This document shows, in pieces, positions 7,996 to 15,286 of a DNA stretch of 64,000 bases. Both the position numbers and the translations under genes were made by a program. The stretch is from positions 1 to 64,000 of the forward strand of contig JAKOYE010000204.1 of assembly GCA_029780675.1 (NCBI GenBank). The letters are read 5' to 3'. Positions within the stretch are counted from its first letter, which is position 1. Each line of letters opens with the position of its first letter. This DNA comes from Actinomycetes bacterium. Its GTDB lineage: Bacteria; Actinomycetota; Actinomycetes; Mycobacteriales; Mycobacteriaceae. The notes below the pieces were generated by a model. The model saw only the letters and a list, made by a program, of their open reading frames with translations. It was not told the DNA's origin and did not search any database.

Positions 7996-9329
7996 GCCCG
8001 GTGCCTCGCCGCCCGGCCCCGCTCCATGAGTGAGGAATGACGCAGACTGCTACTCGCAGGTTGTCTGCGTAGCTCCTCACTCGGTGCCGGTCTGGCGGCT
8101 GAACTCGGCGCCGGCGGCACCGCAGGTATGGCCACCGTCGTCGCCAGCGGGGTCGGTGGCCCGTACGGGTCGACGGCACCGGCGTTCACCGGCGGTCCGC
8201 CCACCCCGTACGGGCCTTGCGGCGTGGTGTGGAAGGGCCGGTTGGCGGGGTCGCCGGTGAGGTAGGCGATCCCGTTGTCCCAGCCGGTGGGCACCGCGAC
8301 CAGGAAGTTGACCGCCGTCGTGATCGGGTTGGGGAAGTAGAGGTACTTCGCGGGCGTCGGGGCGCCCGGGTTGATGGTCCGGTCGTAACCGGCTTCCACG
8401 AGCACCCGCAACGGGGGGTCCAGCACGGTCGCCAGCAGGGGGCCCAGATAGGGCACCGCAGTCAGGGGACGGACCAGCGGCAGGGTCTCGGCGGGGAACA
8501 TGTAGTACGTCGAATCCTGGAACTGCCCCTGCAGCATCGGGGTCCCGGTACGGAACTCGGGATGGTCGTAGGCGAATTCGATCAGCGCGTTGAGGGCCGC
8601 GAGAAGATTCAGCGGGTTGGTGGGGAAATCCGCGACGAGGTCGTACTGGTGGACGACGTCGACGGTGGTCAGCGGGGTGGGCTGCGGCGAATTGGTCACG
8701 GTCGCGCCGTTGAACGTCACCCCGAGAATCGGAAGGTGAACCCCGACGAATCGTTCCAGGATGCCGCCATTGGGCCGGTTGCCGCTGGAGACGAGCACGA
8801 AGGTGACCACCCCGGCCGGCGGATGGGCGATCAGGTTGCTCTTGGCGATGCTGGCGATCGTCGCGCTGTCGGAGTAGCCGAACACCGTGAAGTCCGGGCC
8901 GCCGAGAATCTGCACTCCGCTGGAGGTGTACGGCGGGTCGGTGACCGTGCAGGGTCGATGGCCCAGACAGTCCTCAAGGTTGACCAAGCCGATCGCCACC
9001 GACTCGTCGAAGGTCAACGAATCCAGTCCGGTGTTCGGCCAGAACTCGGCGGGCGTGTAGACCGCCGTCGGTGTGCAGGACACTCCACACAGTTCCGAAG
9101 GCCCCACGAAGTTGTCATACGCCCAGTCCACGTACCGGTCGATATACGAGGGTGGATCCGGGCCCGGGATGGTGAGGGTATGCCCGGTTCCTCCCATGTA
9201 CAAGGCGGTGGCGGTCAGATCGACGGCGACGTCGACTGCTGCCGACGGCAAAACGGTCGCAATTCCAGCGCCTGTCAGGGCGTCGGCCACCAGTGCGGCC
9301 GCGATGGCGAATCTGCCGATGGCGCGCAT
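7896..9329 (-). CDS. Secreted PE-PPE-domain (alpha/beta hydrolase) protein
   Basis: The 477-aa product has an N-terminal signal-like segment, then MGGTG (near residue 45) and the nucleophile-elbow motif GYSDS (151-155). This is the PE-PPE domain, a serine-hydrolase fold found in mycobacteria as esterase or lipase. The conserved C-terminal part ends around PYGVGGPPVNAG. The last 60 or so residues are low-complexity, rich in Arg, Ser and Ala, run through a 20-nt-arm inverted repeat, and overlap the convergent monooxygenase gene by 100 nt. That tail looks acquired by loss of the native stop or a frameshift. No PE or PPE N-terminal domain is present. Confidence 0.85.
   Translation of the reverse strand: MRAIGRFAIAAALVADALTGAGIATVLPSAAVDVAVDLTATALYMGGTGHTLTIPGPDPPSYIDRYVDWAYDNFVGPSELCGVSCTPTAVYTPAEFWPNTGLDSLTFDESVAIGLVNLEDCLGHRPCTVTDPPYTSSGVQILGGPDFTVFGYSDSATIASIAKSNLIAHPPAGVVTFVLVSSGNRPNGGILERFVGVHLPILGVTFNGATVTNSPQPTPLTTVDVVHQYDLVADFPTNPLNLLAALNALIEFAYDHPEFRTGTPMLQGQFQDSTYYMFPAETLPLVRPLTAVPYLGPLLATVLDPPLRVLVEAGYDRTINPGAPTPAKYLYFPNPITTAVNFLVAVPTGWDNGIAYLTGDPANRPFHTTPQGPYGVGGPPVNAGAVDPYGPPTPLATTVAIPAVPPAPSSAARPAPSEELRRQPASSSLRHSSLMERGRAARHRAQTVDPTGARSATLNRSAASSTEPLRKRAWSAQ
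8028..8082. repeat. Long imperfect inverted repeat between convergent genes
   Basis: Arms at 8028-8047 and 8063-8082 are 20 nt each and pair at 17 of 20 positions (GAGTGAGGA and ACGCAGAC blocks, with three central mismatches), leaving a 15-nt loop. It lies 32 nt after the monooxygenase stop and inside the dubious tail of the PE-PPE ORF. It has no U-tract. It could be a bidirectional terminator or a dispersed palindromic element. Confidence 0.65.
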
Positions 9330-9393
9330 GAGTCCCCTCAGCCCCGGGTAAGCGGCAATCTACCTGCCAGGACTGAGGAAAGGAAGTCCGTGG

Positions 9394-10059
9394 TCAGCTG
9401 ACCGGAACGTCGACGATGGGTCGCTGCACTCCCGCACCGGGTCCGTCGAAGTGCCACCACTCACCCGGGTAGACGGCAAGACCACCCAGGGCCATCGCCT
9501 CGCGTAACCGGGCCCGGTTGGCCTGTTGGGCTGCGCTGACCCCCTCGGTCGCGAAAGCCGTTGCCCGGGCGCTGAAATCGTCGAAATCGGTGCCCATGTC
9601 CAGCAGTCGTCCGTCGCGGGCCAGGGTGACGTCGACGGAGCGGCCAGTCTCGTGGCTGCGTGAATACGGTCCGGGCGGGGCTACCCAGGCCGGGTCGGGT
9701 ACCGCCTGGAACATCCGGACCTGCACACTGTGCGGCCGGTAGCAGTCCCAGAACACCAGCGTCAGCCCTTCGGCGCGCAGTGCGCCGGCCGCGGTCGCCA
9801 GCCCCGGTGCCAGCGACTCGTGCACCAGGCAGCGGGCGTCGGCGGGGTAGAGCGGCACCCCGACGAAGTTGTCGGCGGTGGCGTAGCGCAGGTCGATGAT
9901 CGCGTCGGGCACCACAGATCGGACGTCGAGCAGACCGACGGCCCTGGCCTGCTGGCTGACCGGCGGCACCCCGTCGCCGGGTGTCGCGGACGTCGGTGGT
10001 GGGGTGAAGGCGGCCAGCAGAGCCGCTGCCGACACTGCCAGGCCCAAGGTCAACCGCAT
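9394..10059 (-). CDS. VanX-like D-alanyl-D-alanine dipeptidase (M15D), secreted
   Basis: The 221-aa product starts with a signal peptide (MRLTLGLAVSAAALLAAF...TSA). The mature domain has the VanX family features: DLRYATADNFVG, YRPHSVQ, zinc motif SRSHETGRSVDVTL and terminal EWWHFD with the catalytic Glu and third ligand. VanX/DdpX enzymes hydrolyse D-Ala-D-Ala dipeptide. The secreted form here more likely trims free or wall-derived D-Ala-D-Ala than confers glycopeptide resistance. No vanH or vanA gene is nearby. Confidence 0.9.
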   Translation of the reverse strand: MRLTLGLAVSAAALLAAFTPPPTSATPGDGVPPVSQQARAVGLLDVRSVVPDAIIDLRYATADNFVGVPLYPADARCLVHESLAPGLATAAGALRAEGLTLVFWDCYRPHSVQVRMFQAVPDPAWVAPPGPYSRSHETGRSVDVTLARDGRLLDMGTDFDDFSARATAFATEGVSAAQQANRARLREAMALGGLAVYPGEWWHFDGPGAGVQRPIVDVPVS

Positions 10060-10078
10060 CGGTGCATTCTCCTGTCCG

Positions 10079-10978
10079 TCAGTCCCTGCCGGCTACCTGG
10101 TCCACGTCGAGACGCTCGGCTTCGGAGCGGTAGCGCGGATAGGACAGTTGCCGACGGGTTGCCACCGCAAGAGCTCCGGCGGCCAGCGCGGCGGCGCCGA
10201 GCGCGCCCAGACCGGCGCAGAACTGCGCGGCGTCGGAGGAGATGACGCCGCGGTCGGCCAGGATCAGGACCCACGTCGCAGTGCCGTTGACGGATCCGTG
10301 CAACAGCATCACCAGCAGCAGGCTGGCTCCGGTGTTGTTCGACAGCCAGGTGAACAGCACGCTGACGCTCACCGTGAACGCGACGAAGACAGCCAGGCCG
10401 GCCAGTCCCACGGCCCCGTCGGAGATCCAGCCCGGCGCATACAGGAAGAAGTGCCAGCCCGCCCACAGGCCGCCAAGCAGCAGGGTCCCGCGCATCGGAC
10501 CGAACCGGTGCTGCAGGCGTGGCAGAGCGAAACCGCGCCAGCCGGTCTCCTCGAACAGCGGTCCGAAGACGAAGTGGGCCGCGAAGGCGGCCGGGTACAG
10601 CGCCAGCGCGGCCGACGTCAGTGCCCGCAGGACGTCGGGGCCCATCACCGCGGCGGTGAGGGCAAGTTCCAGGAGAGGAATCGTCAGCAGCGCCACCAGA
10701 TACCACCGGGCGCCGACCCGCCAGCAGGTCAATCGCTGCAGCAATCTGCGGACCGCGGCGCGGCCACCGGTGACCGCGGTCATCACGAAGGCCGTCCCGG
10801 TGACGCCCACGGCGACGGCCGGCAGCGCGAACCACGATGGCAAGTGGCGGGTTTCGGAGAACGCCGGGACACCGGCGAACACCACCGGTGACCACAAAAT
10901 CCAGGTGACGGCGTAGGCCAGGACGAAGAACGCGGTGAGCGGGTATGCGCGCATCAGCCTCGCGACCTGGAAAGCCAC
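10079..10978 (-). CDS. CPBP-family intramembrane metalloprotease (CAAX-like)
   Basis: The track ORF starts at 11542, far inside the divergent gene. I place the start at the GTG at 10978, directly behind GAAGGAGGGACAG, a strong ribosome site. The 299-aa product has about eight hydrophobic segments, the motif EETGWRGFALPRLQ (EExxxR) and WAGWHFFLYAPG, with a later HGSVNG. These are the Abi/CPBP glutamic-type protease motifs of the CAAX/Rce1 clan. Bacterial members often act in immunity to self-made peptides or in membrane protein processing. No bacteriocin gene is seen nearby, so the substrate is unknown. Confidence 0.87.
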   Translation of the reverse strand: MAFQVARLMRAYPLTAFFVLAYAVTWILWSPVVFAGVPAFSETRHLPSWFALPAVAVGVTGTAFVMTAVTGGRAAVRRLLQRLTCWRVGARWYLVALLTIPLLELALTAAVMGPDVLRALTSAALALYPAAFAAHFVFGPLFEETGWRGFALPRLQHRFGPMRGTLLLGGLWAGWHFFLYAPGWISDGAVGLAGLAVFVAFTVSVSVLFTWLSNNTGASLLLVMLLHGSVNGTATWVLILADRGVISSDAAQFCAGLGALGAAALAAGALAVATRRQLSYPRYRSEAERLDVDQVAGRD

Positions 10979-11107
10979 CTGTCCCTCCTTCGTGCGGCCC
11001 ACGTCGGGCAGAGTCGTCCGGACAGTGTCGTTGTACCCCGGCGCGGGTCGGCGCTCCAATTTTCTCCGCCGCCCGACACGGCGGGATCGTCGGTCGACTG
11101 CGTGGGA

Positions 11108-11139
11108 GCTGTAACAGGGTCGAACTGGCGGCTGTAACA
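11108..11139 (+). promoter_or_regulatory. Direct repeat GCTGTAACA upstream of Pro/Ala-rich gene
   Basis: Two copies of GCTGTAACA (11108-11116 and 11131-11139) are 23 nt apart, about two helical turns. They lie 63 nt before the next gene. Spaced direct repeats containing GTAACA or GTCACA are reminiscent of MtrA sites in mycobacteria. The assignment is tentative. Confidence 0.3.
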
Positions 11140-11201
11140 AAAGCCGGGCATGATCAGATGCAGTCTGTAGGAGACGTCCGCACGATGCGGACCTGGCGGG
11201 A

Positions 11202-11759
11202 GTGGAGAACGCGATGGCCTGTGCGGCGACCATGCGTGCCCGGGCGGCCCGTGCCGGACTCGGTGGACTGGTAGGCGGAATCGGAATCGCGCTGGCGGTG
11301 CTGGTCAGCCCGCATGCCGCTGCCGAACCCGAGAACACGCCCGCCGAACCGCCGCCGCCGCTGGCCGCCGTGGCCCCCGCCCCCATGCTGCCGGGGGAGG
11401 GCCAGACCGCTGCACCTGCCGCTGCACCTGCCGCTGATCCTGCTGCCGCACCGTTGGCGGCCCCGGTCGAGGGTGTTCCGCACTTGCCCAGCCCGGATAA
11501 TCTGCCGCCCGGAGCCACCCAGGCCCCCAGCGAGGGCAGCAAGCTCGGTTACATCCGTGATCTGTGGCACGCGGTGCGCACCCAGGACGTCACCATGAGC
11601 GATGCGCTGCTGCTGTTCACCCAACGCCCGATGGACGCCGACACGCCGCTGTCGGAGATGACGCCGCGCAGCGCACCGATCGTGGTGCCGGACCCGGCGG
11701 CCCCGCCCGCAGCCGAGGCGCCCATCCTCCCGGACGTCCCGGCACCGCCGGCCCCCTAG
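11202..11759 (+). CDS. Pro/Ala-rich secreted protein of unknown function
   Basis: The 185-aa product (GTG at 11202, or ATG at 11214) has a signal peptide ending near SPHAAAE. A long Pro/Ala linker follows, with repeats such as AAPAADPAAAP. A short conserved-looking core, LGYIRDLWHAVRTQDVTMSDALLLFTQR, is followed by a Pro-rich tail. The composition suggests a wall-associated protein spanning the periplasm or peptidoglycan. I do not recognise a named family. The convergent SOUL gene ends only 6 nt away. Confidence 0.7.
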   Translation: MENAMACAATMRARAARAGLGGLVGGIGIALAVLVSPHAAAEPENTPAEPPPPLAAVAPAPMLPGEGQTAAPAAAPAADPAAAPLAAPVEGVPHLPSPDNLPPGATQAPSEGSKLGYIRDLWHAVRTQDVTMSDALLLFTQRPMDADTPLSEMTPRSAPIVVPDPAAPPAAEAPILPDVPAPPAP

Positions 11760-11765
11760 CGTCGA

Positions 11766-12404
11766 TCAGACCGTCACTCCGACGACGACTTCGTTGCGCC
11801 GCCGGAAGGGCAGCGTCCAGGGCGGATCGTAGAACCAGGTCACCGGGGCACCGGTGGTCTCGATGCCGGCCTTCTGGAGCGAGGCGAGCAATTCGGCCGT
11901 CTTAGCCTCCACGGCCTCCGGGCTTGCCACACCTGAGAAGCGCAGCACCGCAACGCTTTCGGCGGGTACCTCGATCAATCGCACCCGATCGTCGTTCGGA
12001 GTGGGCAGGGTGTCCATCGTCTGTTCGGAGGGCATGAAGAACCGGATGACCCATTCCCCGGTCTGGTTGCGCTGGGCGGCGACCGGCGCTGTCATGGCGA
12101 TCTTCTGGCTCTGCTGCTGGGCGACCGGCGCCGTCATCGCGATCTTTGCCTTCGTGGTGTTGCCGCCGAAGATGTAGCGGGCCAGTCGGCGGAAGCCCTC
12201 GTTGCGGGCGGACTCCTCGTCGGCCTCGATCGTGGTCTCGGCGGCGATCCGGGCGCCGTACCGGCGAATCTCGACCGCATCGACGCGGCGCTGAACGGTG
12301 AACGGCGGTTCCTCGGTGCCATTGCGAATCCCCACGACGGACCCGCCCGCCTCGGCGACCTGAGATGCGGCCTGCCCCAAGGCCCCGGCAATCTTGTTGA
12401 ACAT
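11766..12404 (-). CDS. SOUL family haem-binding protein
   Basis: The 212-aa product shows the SOUL/HBP features: VEIRRYGARIAAET, the motif KIAMTAPV and the C-terminal YDPPWTLPFRRRNEV. KIAMTAPVA occurs twice in tandem (KIAMTAPVAQQQSQKIAMTAPVA), a small internal duplication. Family members bind haem or other hydrophobic ligands with modest affinity. There is no signal peptide, so it is probably cytoplasmic. It stands alone, with the acyl-CoA dehydrogenase pair starting further right on the same strand. Confidence 0.88.
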   Translation of the reverse strand: MFNKIAGALGQAASQVAEAGGSVVGIRNGTEEPPFTVQRRVDAVEIRRYGARIAAETTIEADEESARNEGFRRLARYIFGGNTTKAKIAMTAPVAQQQSQKIAMTAPVAAQRNQTGEWVIRFFMPSEQTMDTLPTPNDDRVRLIEVPAESVAVLRFSGVASPEAVEAKTAELLASLQKAGIETTGAPVTWFYDPPWTLPFRRRNEVVVGVTV

Positions 12405-12448
12405 CCGTCCAATCTACCGGCCACCGCGGTCAGCGGCCGGGCCCGCGA

Positions 12449-13591
12449 TCAGCCGCGGGTGAGCTGGGCGTACCGGGTCCGGTGGGCGTCGGTCGACCCG
12501 AATTCGTACTGCAGCGCGGTCAGCCGCCGGAAATAGTGTCCGACGGCCAGTTCCTCGGTCATGCCCATGCCGCCGTGCAGTTGCACCGCGTTCTGGCCGA
12601 CGAACCGTGCCGCCCGGCCGACGGTCGCCTTGGCGGCCGACACCGCGCGGGCCCGCACCGCCGGTTCGGCGTCGAGTCGCAGCGTCGCCAGGTAGGCCGC
12701 CGCCACCGACTGCTCGAGTTCCATGTACATGTCCACCATGCGGTGCTGGAGCACCTGGAACCCGCCGATCGGCTGTCCGAACTGCTGGCGTTGCTTGCAG
12801 TACGCCACCGTGTCGGCCAGCACGGTACGCATGGCCCCGACCGCCTCGGCGCACACCGCGGCGGCACCCTGATCGTGGGCCAGCAGGAGCGACGGCCGGG
12901 CGTCCTCGTCGATCAGCGACTCGGCCGGCACCCGAAGTCCGGTGAAAACCAGGTCCGCCGCCCGCCGGTCGTCGATCGTGCGATACGGATGCATCTCGAC
13001 CCCGGGCGGGGGATCGGCCGCGTCGAACTCGGTGAGGAACAGCGCTGTCCGGGGGCTCTCGCCGGTGGTGTCCTCGGTCCGCGCGGTGATCAGCAGGTGG
13101 GTGGCCAGCGGCGCCGCGATCACCACCGTTTTCGCGCCGGTGATCACCCAGTCCGCGCCATCGCGCACCGCGGTGGTGGAGGGCTCCTCCCAGCGGTCCC
13201 CGTCGGCGGGCTCCCCGGCGGCGAGGGCCACGATCGCATCGCCCTCGCCCAGGGCGGTCAGCACTTCGGCCGCGCGGGCGGACGGCGATCTCTGCAGCAA
13301 CCCGCCGGACACCACCACGACGTCGATGTAGGGCTCGACGACCAGGGCGCGACCCAGTTCCTCGGCGATCACCATCACCTCGACGGGGCCACCGCCGATG
13401 CCGCCGGCGGACTCGGGCAGGGGGGCGGCCAGGATGCCCAGTTCCTCGGCGAAGGACCGCCAGATCTCGGGCCGCCAGCCCGGTCCGGTCTTGGCGGCGG
13501 TCCGGCTGGACTCCAGGTCGTAACGGGTCGCCAGAAACCTGCCGAGACCGTCGCGCAGCAGTTCCTGCTCCTTGGTCAAGCGGAAGTCCAC
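12449..13591 (-). CDS. Acyl-CoA dehydrogenase, second subunit of a pair
   Basis: The 380-aa product begins MDFRLTKEQELLRDGLGRFLA and has the ACAD N-terminal, middle and C-terminal domains, ending with GGMGMTEELAVGHYFRRL. The middle domain lacks the usual Cys/Glu/Ser-rich FAD loop (YAVTEP...SD type) and instead reads IVALAAGEPADGD. Such divergence is typical of one subunit of the alpha2beta2 heterotetrameric ACADs that mycobacteria use on steroid side chains and related substrates. It lies 52 nt downstream of the other ACAD, so co-transcription is likely. Confidence 0.88.
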   Translation of the reverse strand: MDFRLTKEQELLRDGLGRFLATRYDLESSRTAAKTGPGWRPEIWRSFAEELGILAAPLPESAGGIGGGPVEVMVIAEELGRALVVEPYIDVVVVSGGLLQRSPSARAAEVLTALGEGDAIVALAAGEPADGDRWEEPSTTAVRDGADWVITGAKTVVIAAPLATHLLITARTEDTTGESPRTALFLTEFDAADPPPGVEMHPYRTIDDRRAADLVFTGLRVPAESLIDEDARPSLLLAHDQGAAAVCAEAVGAMRTVLADTVAYCKQRQQFGQPIGGFQVLQHRMVDMYMELEQSVAAAYLATLRLDAEPAVRARAVSAAKATVGRAARFVGQNAVQLHGGMGMTEELAVGHYFRRLTALQYEFGSTDAHRTRYAQLTRG

Positions 13592-13643
13592 GGTGCTCCT
13601 CGGGGTTCGTCGGTGCTCGTGAGAGCGATTGCGGGTCCGGCGC

Positions 13644-14852
13644 CTAGAGGCCCAGGGTCGCCTTGGCCAGGATGTTGCGCTGAATCTCGTTGCTGCCCGC
13701 GTAGATCGAACCGGCGCGGTCGTTGAAGTACCGCAGCGGAGCGACGGCCTGCCACGGCAGGCCGCTGACGTAACCGTCGGCCGGCGGCAGATAGTCCGCC
13801 ACCGGACCGCCCGGACGGGCGGCGTGCGGCTGGTACACCCGACGCGCCGGCCCGGCGGCTTCCATGGCCAGTTCGGTGATGGCCTGGCTCAGTTCGGTGG
13901 AAAGAATCTTCAGCATCGAGGACGCCGCCCCGGGATTGCCGCCCTCGGCCACCGTCGTCAGCACCCGGTACTCGAGGATCTCCAGAACCTCGGTGCGGAT
14001 CCGGACATCGGCCAACCTCGCGGCGAAGGCCGGGTCATCGAGCAGGGCGCCGGCCTCGGCGGCGATCCGCTCGGTCATCACCTGCAGCGCCGGTGCGGCC
14101 GCACCGCCACCGCGTTCGAACTCCAGCAGGTATTTGGCCACCGTCCAGCCGTCGTCGATCGCACCGATGACGTTGGATACCGGCACCCGGACGGAGTCGA
14201 AGAAGATCTGGGTCTGGATCTCCTCCCCGGACGTCATCACCAGTGGCCGGATCTCGATACCGGGGCTGTTCATGTCGATCAGCAGGAAGGTGATGCCCTG
14301 CTGTTTGCGGCCGGTGCGACTGGTCCTGACCAGCGCGAAGATCCAGTTCGCCTCGGCGGCATGGGTGGTCCAGATCTTCGATCCGGTGCACACCAGGTCG
14401 TCGCCGTCGCGGACGGCGGCCATCGACAGTGACGCCAGGTCGGACCCGGATTCCGGCTCCGAGTAGCCCTGGCAGAAGAACACCTCCCCGGTCAGGATGC
14501 GGGGCAGGAAGTACGCCTTCTGCTCCGGAGTGCCGAAGGCGACGATGGCGTGTGCCACCATGCTGATCCCCATCGGCGACAGCGACGGCGCCCCGGCCAG
14601 TGCGCACTCCCGGCTGAAGATGTAGTGCTGGGTCAACGTCCAGTCGCAGCCGCCGTACTCGACCGGCCACGCCGGCGCCGCCCAGCCCCGCTCGTGCAGG
14701 ATGGCCTGCCAGGCCATGCTCGCCTCGTGGTCGGCATAGACGCTGGTCATCAGCCGTCCGGCCTGCCGCAGATCGGGGGTGAGCTTCTCGTCGAGGAAGC
14801 TCCGCACCTCGTCGCGGAATGCGAGATCCTGCTCCGACCAGGCCAGGTCCAT
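13644..14852 (-). CDS. Acyl-CoA dehydrogenase, first subunit of a pair
   Basis: The 402-aa product has the canonical FAD loop CQGYSEPESGSDLASL and W-T-T-H at KIWTTHAAEANW. The C-terminal motif YAGSNEIQRNILAK ends the protein. It is the more regular ACAD of the pair and should contribute most FAD contacts. Gene order and divergence of the partner suggest an alpha2beta2 enzyme for a bulky acyl-CoA. There is no adjacent steroid or side-chain gene to define the substrate, so I give no FadE number. Confidence 0.9.
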   Translation of the reverse strand: MDLAWSEQDLAFRDEVRSFLDEKLTPDLRQAGRLMTSVYADHEASMAWQAILHERGWAAPAWPVEYGGCDWTLTQHYIFSRECALAGAPSLSPMGISMVAHAIVAFGTPEQKAYFLPRILTGEVFFCQGYSEPESGSDLASLSMAAVRDGDDLVCTGSKIWTTHAAEANWIFALVRTSRTGRKQQGITFLLIDMNSPGIEIRPLVMTSGEEIQTQIFFDSVRVPVSNVIGAIDDGWTVAKYLLEFERGGGAAAPALQVMTERIAAEAGALLDDPAFAARLADVRIRTEVLEILEYRVLTTVAEGGNPGAASSMLKILSTELSQAITELAMEAAGPARRVYQPHAARPGGPVADYLPPADGYVSGLPWQAVAPLRYFNDRAGSIYAGSNEIQRNILAKATLGL

Positions 14853-14899
14853 CGGGTCCCCAATCTGTGCAGCCGCATCTGAGTATCGGCGTTATCACT

Positions 14900-15045
14900 T
14901 CAGACGGTAACCCCGTCGGCCGCGCGCTGCGGACGCGGGGGTTTGGCACCGCGCGCTTCGGGGAACACAACGGCCACGACCTCGACGGAGGTCATCGGCA
15001 TGACTCTGAGAGGCCCGGTCCCTGTATCAAGGGGCCGGGTCTTTC
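14900..15045 (+). ncRNA. Candidate structured small RNA ending in an intrinsic terminator
   Basis: This 230-nt gap lies between two minus-strand genes, yet it holds a chain of plus-strand hairpins. CCCCGTC pairs with GAC-CGGGG (14911-14940). GACCTC-gacg-GAGGTC is perfect (14978-14993). GTCAT-cggc-ATGAC overlaps it as an alternative fold. An 11-bp G/C stem with two G-U pairs (15012-15022 with 15031-15041) is followed by UUU. The terminator reads toward the plus strand, where no gene needs it, suggesting a free-standing RNA. On the minus strand the last hairpin could also end ybdD. I see no convincing promoter. Confidence 0.35.
15012..15044 (+). terminator. GC-rich stem with short U run
   Basis: GGCCCGGTCCC (15012-15022) pairs with GGGGCCGGGTC (15031-15041) over an 8-nt loop, followed by TTT. 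It may close the candidate RNA on the plus strand, or serve the minus-strand ybdD-cstA transcript. Confidence 0.55.
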
Positions 15046-15082
15046 GTCGGTGCCGGGTCGGGTTCGGCGGGCTCGACAGGGC

Positions 15083-15286
15083 TCAGCAGCAGCGGGCGCC
15101 CGGATCCGCCTCGGTCATCCGGTGGCGCATCCGCCAGTAATCGGACTCTGACATGACCGCCTCACCGGGGTGGGTACGCCGACGGCTTTCCAGGTAGCGC
15201 TGATAGTGGTTGTCGCCCATCAGCGAGCCGATGTACCACCGGATCCGGCGGGCCGGCCCCGTCACGGAACGGATAACTCGTCCCAC
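15083..15286 (-). CDS. YbdD/YjiX (DUF466) partner of CstA
   Basis: The 67-aa product contains WYIGSLMGDNHYQRYLESRRRTHPGE followed by SESDYWRMRHR. This is the signature of the YbdD/YjiX family of small proteins encoded directly after CstA/BtsT transporters. It overlaps the end of cstA by 25 nt, indicating coupling. In Escherichia coli these proteins are needed for full transporter activity. The product ends in Cys-Cys. Confidence 0.88.
   Translation of the reverse strand: MGRVIRSVTGPARRIRWYIGSLMGDNHYQRYLESRRRTHPGEAVMSESDYWRMRHRMTEADPGARCC

Noticed and set aside
9394-10059. Vancomycin-resistance vanX
   Set aside because: No vanH or vanA ligase nearby and the protein is secreted; a cell-wall recycling role is more likely.
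14900-15045. Known 6C RNA or a riboswitch
   Set aside because: The C-rich loops of 6C RNA are absent, and no downstream plus-strand gene would be controlled.
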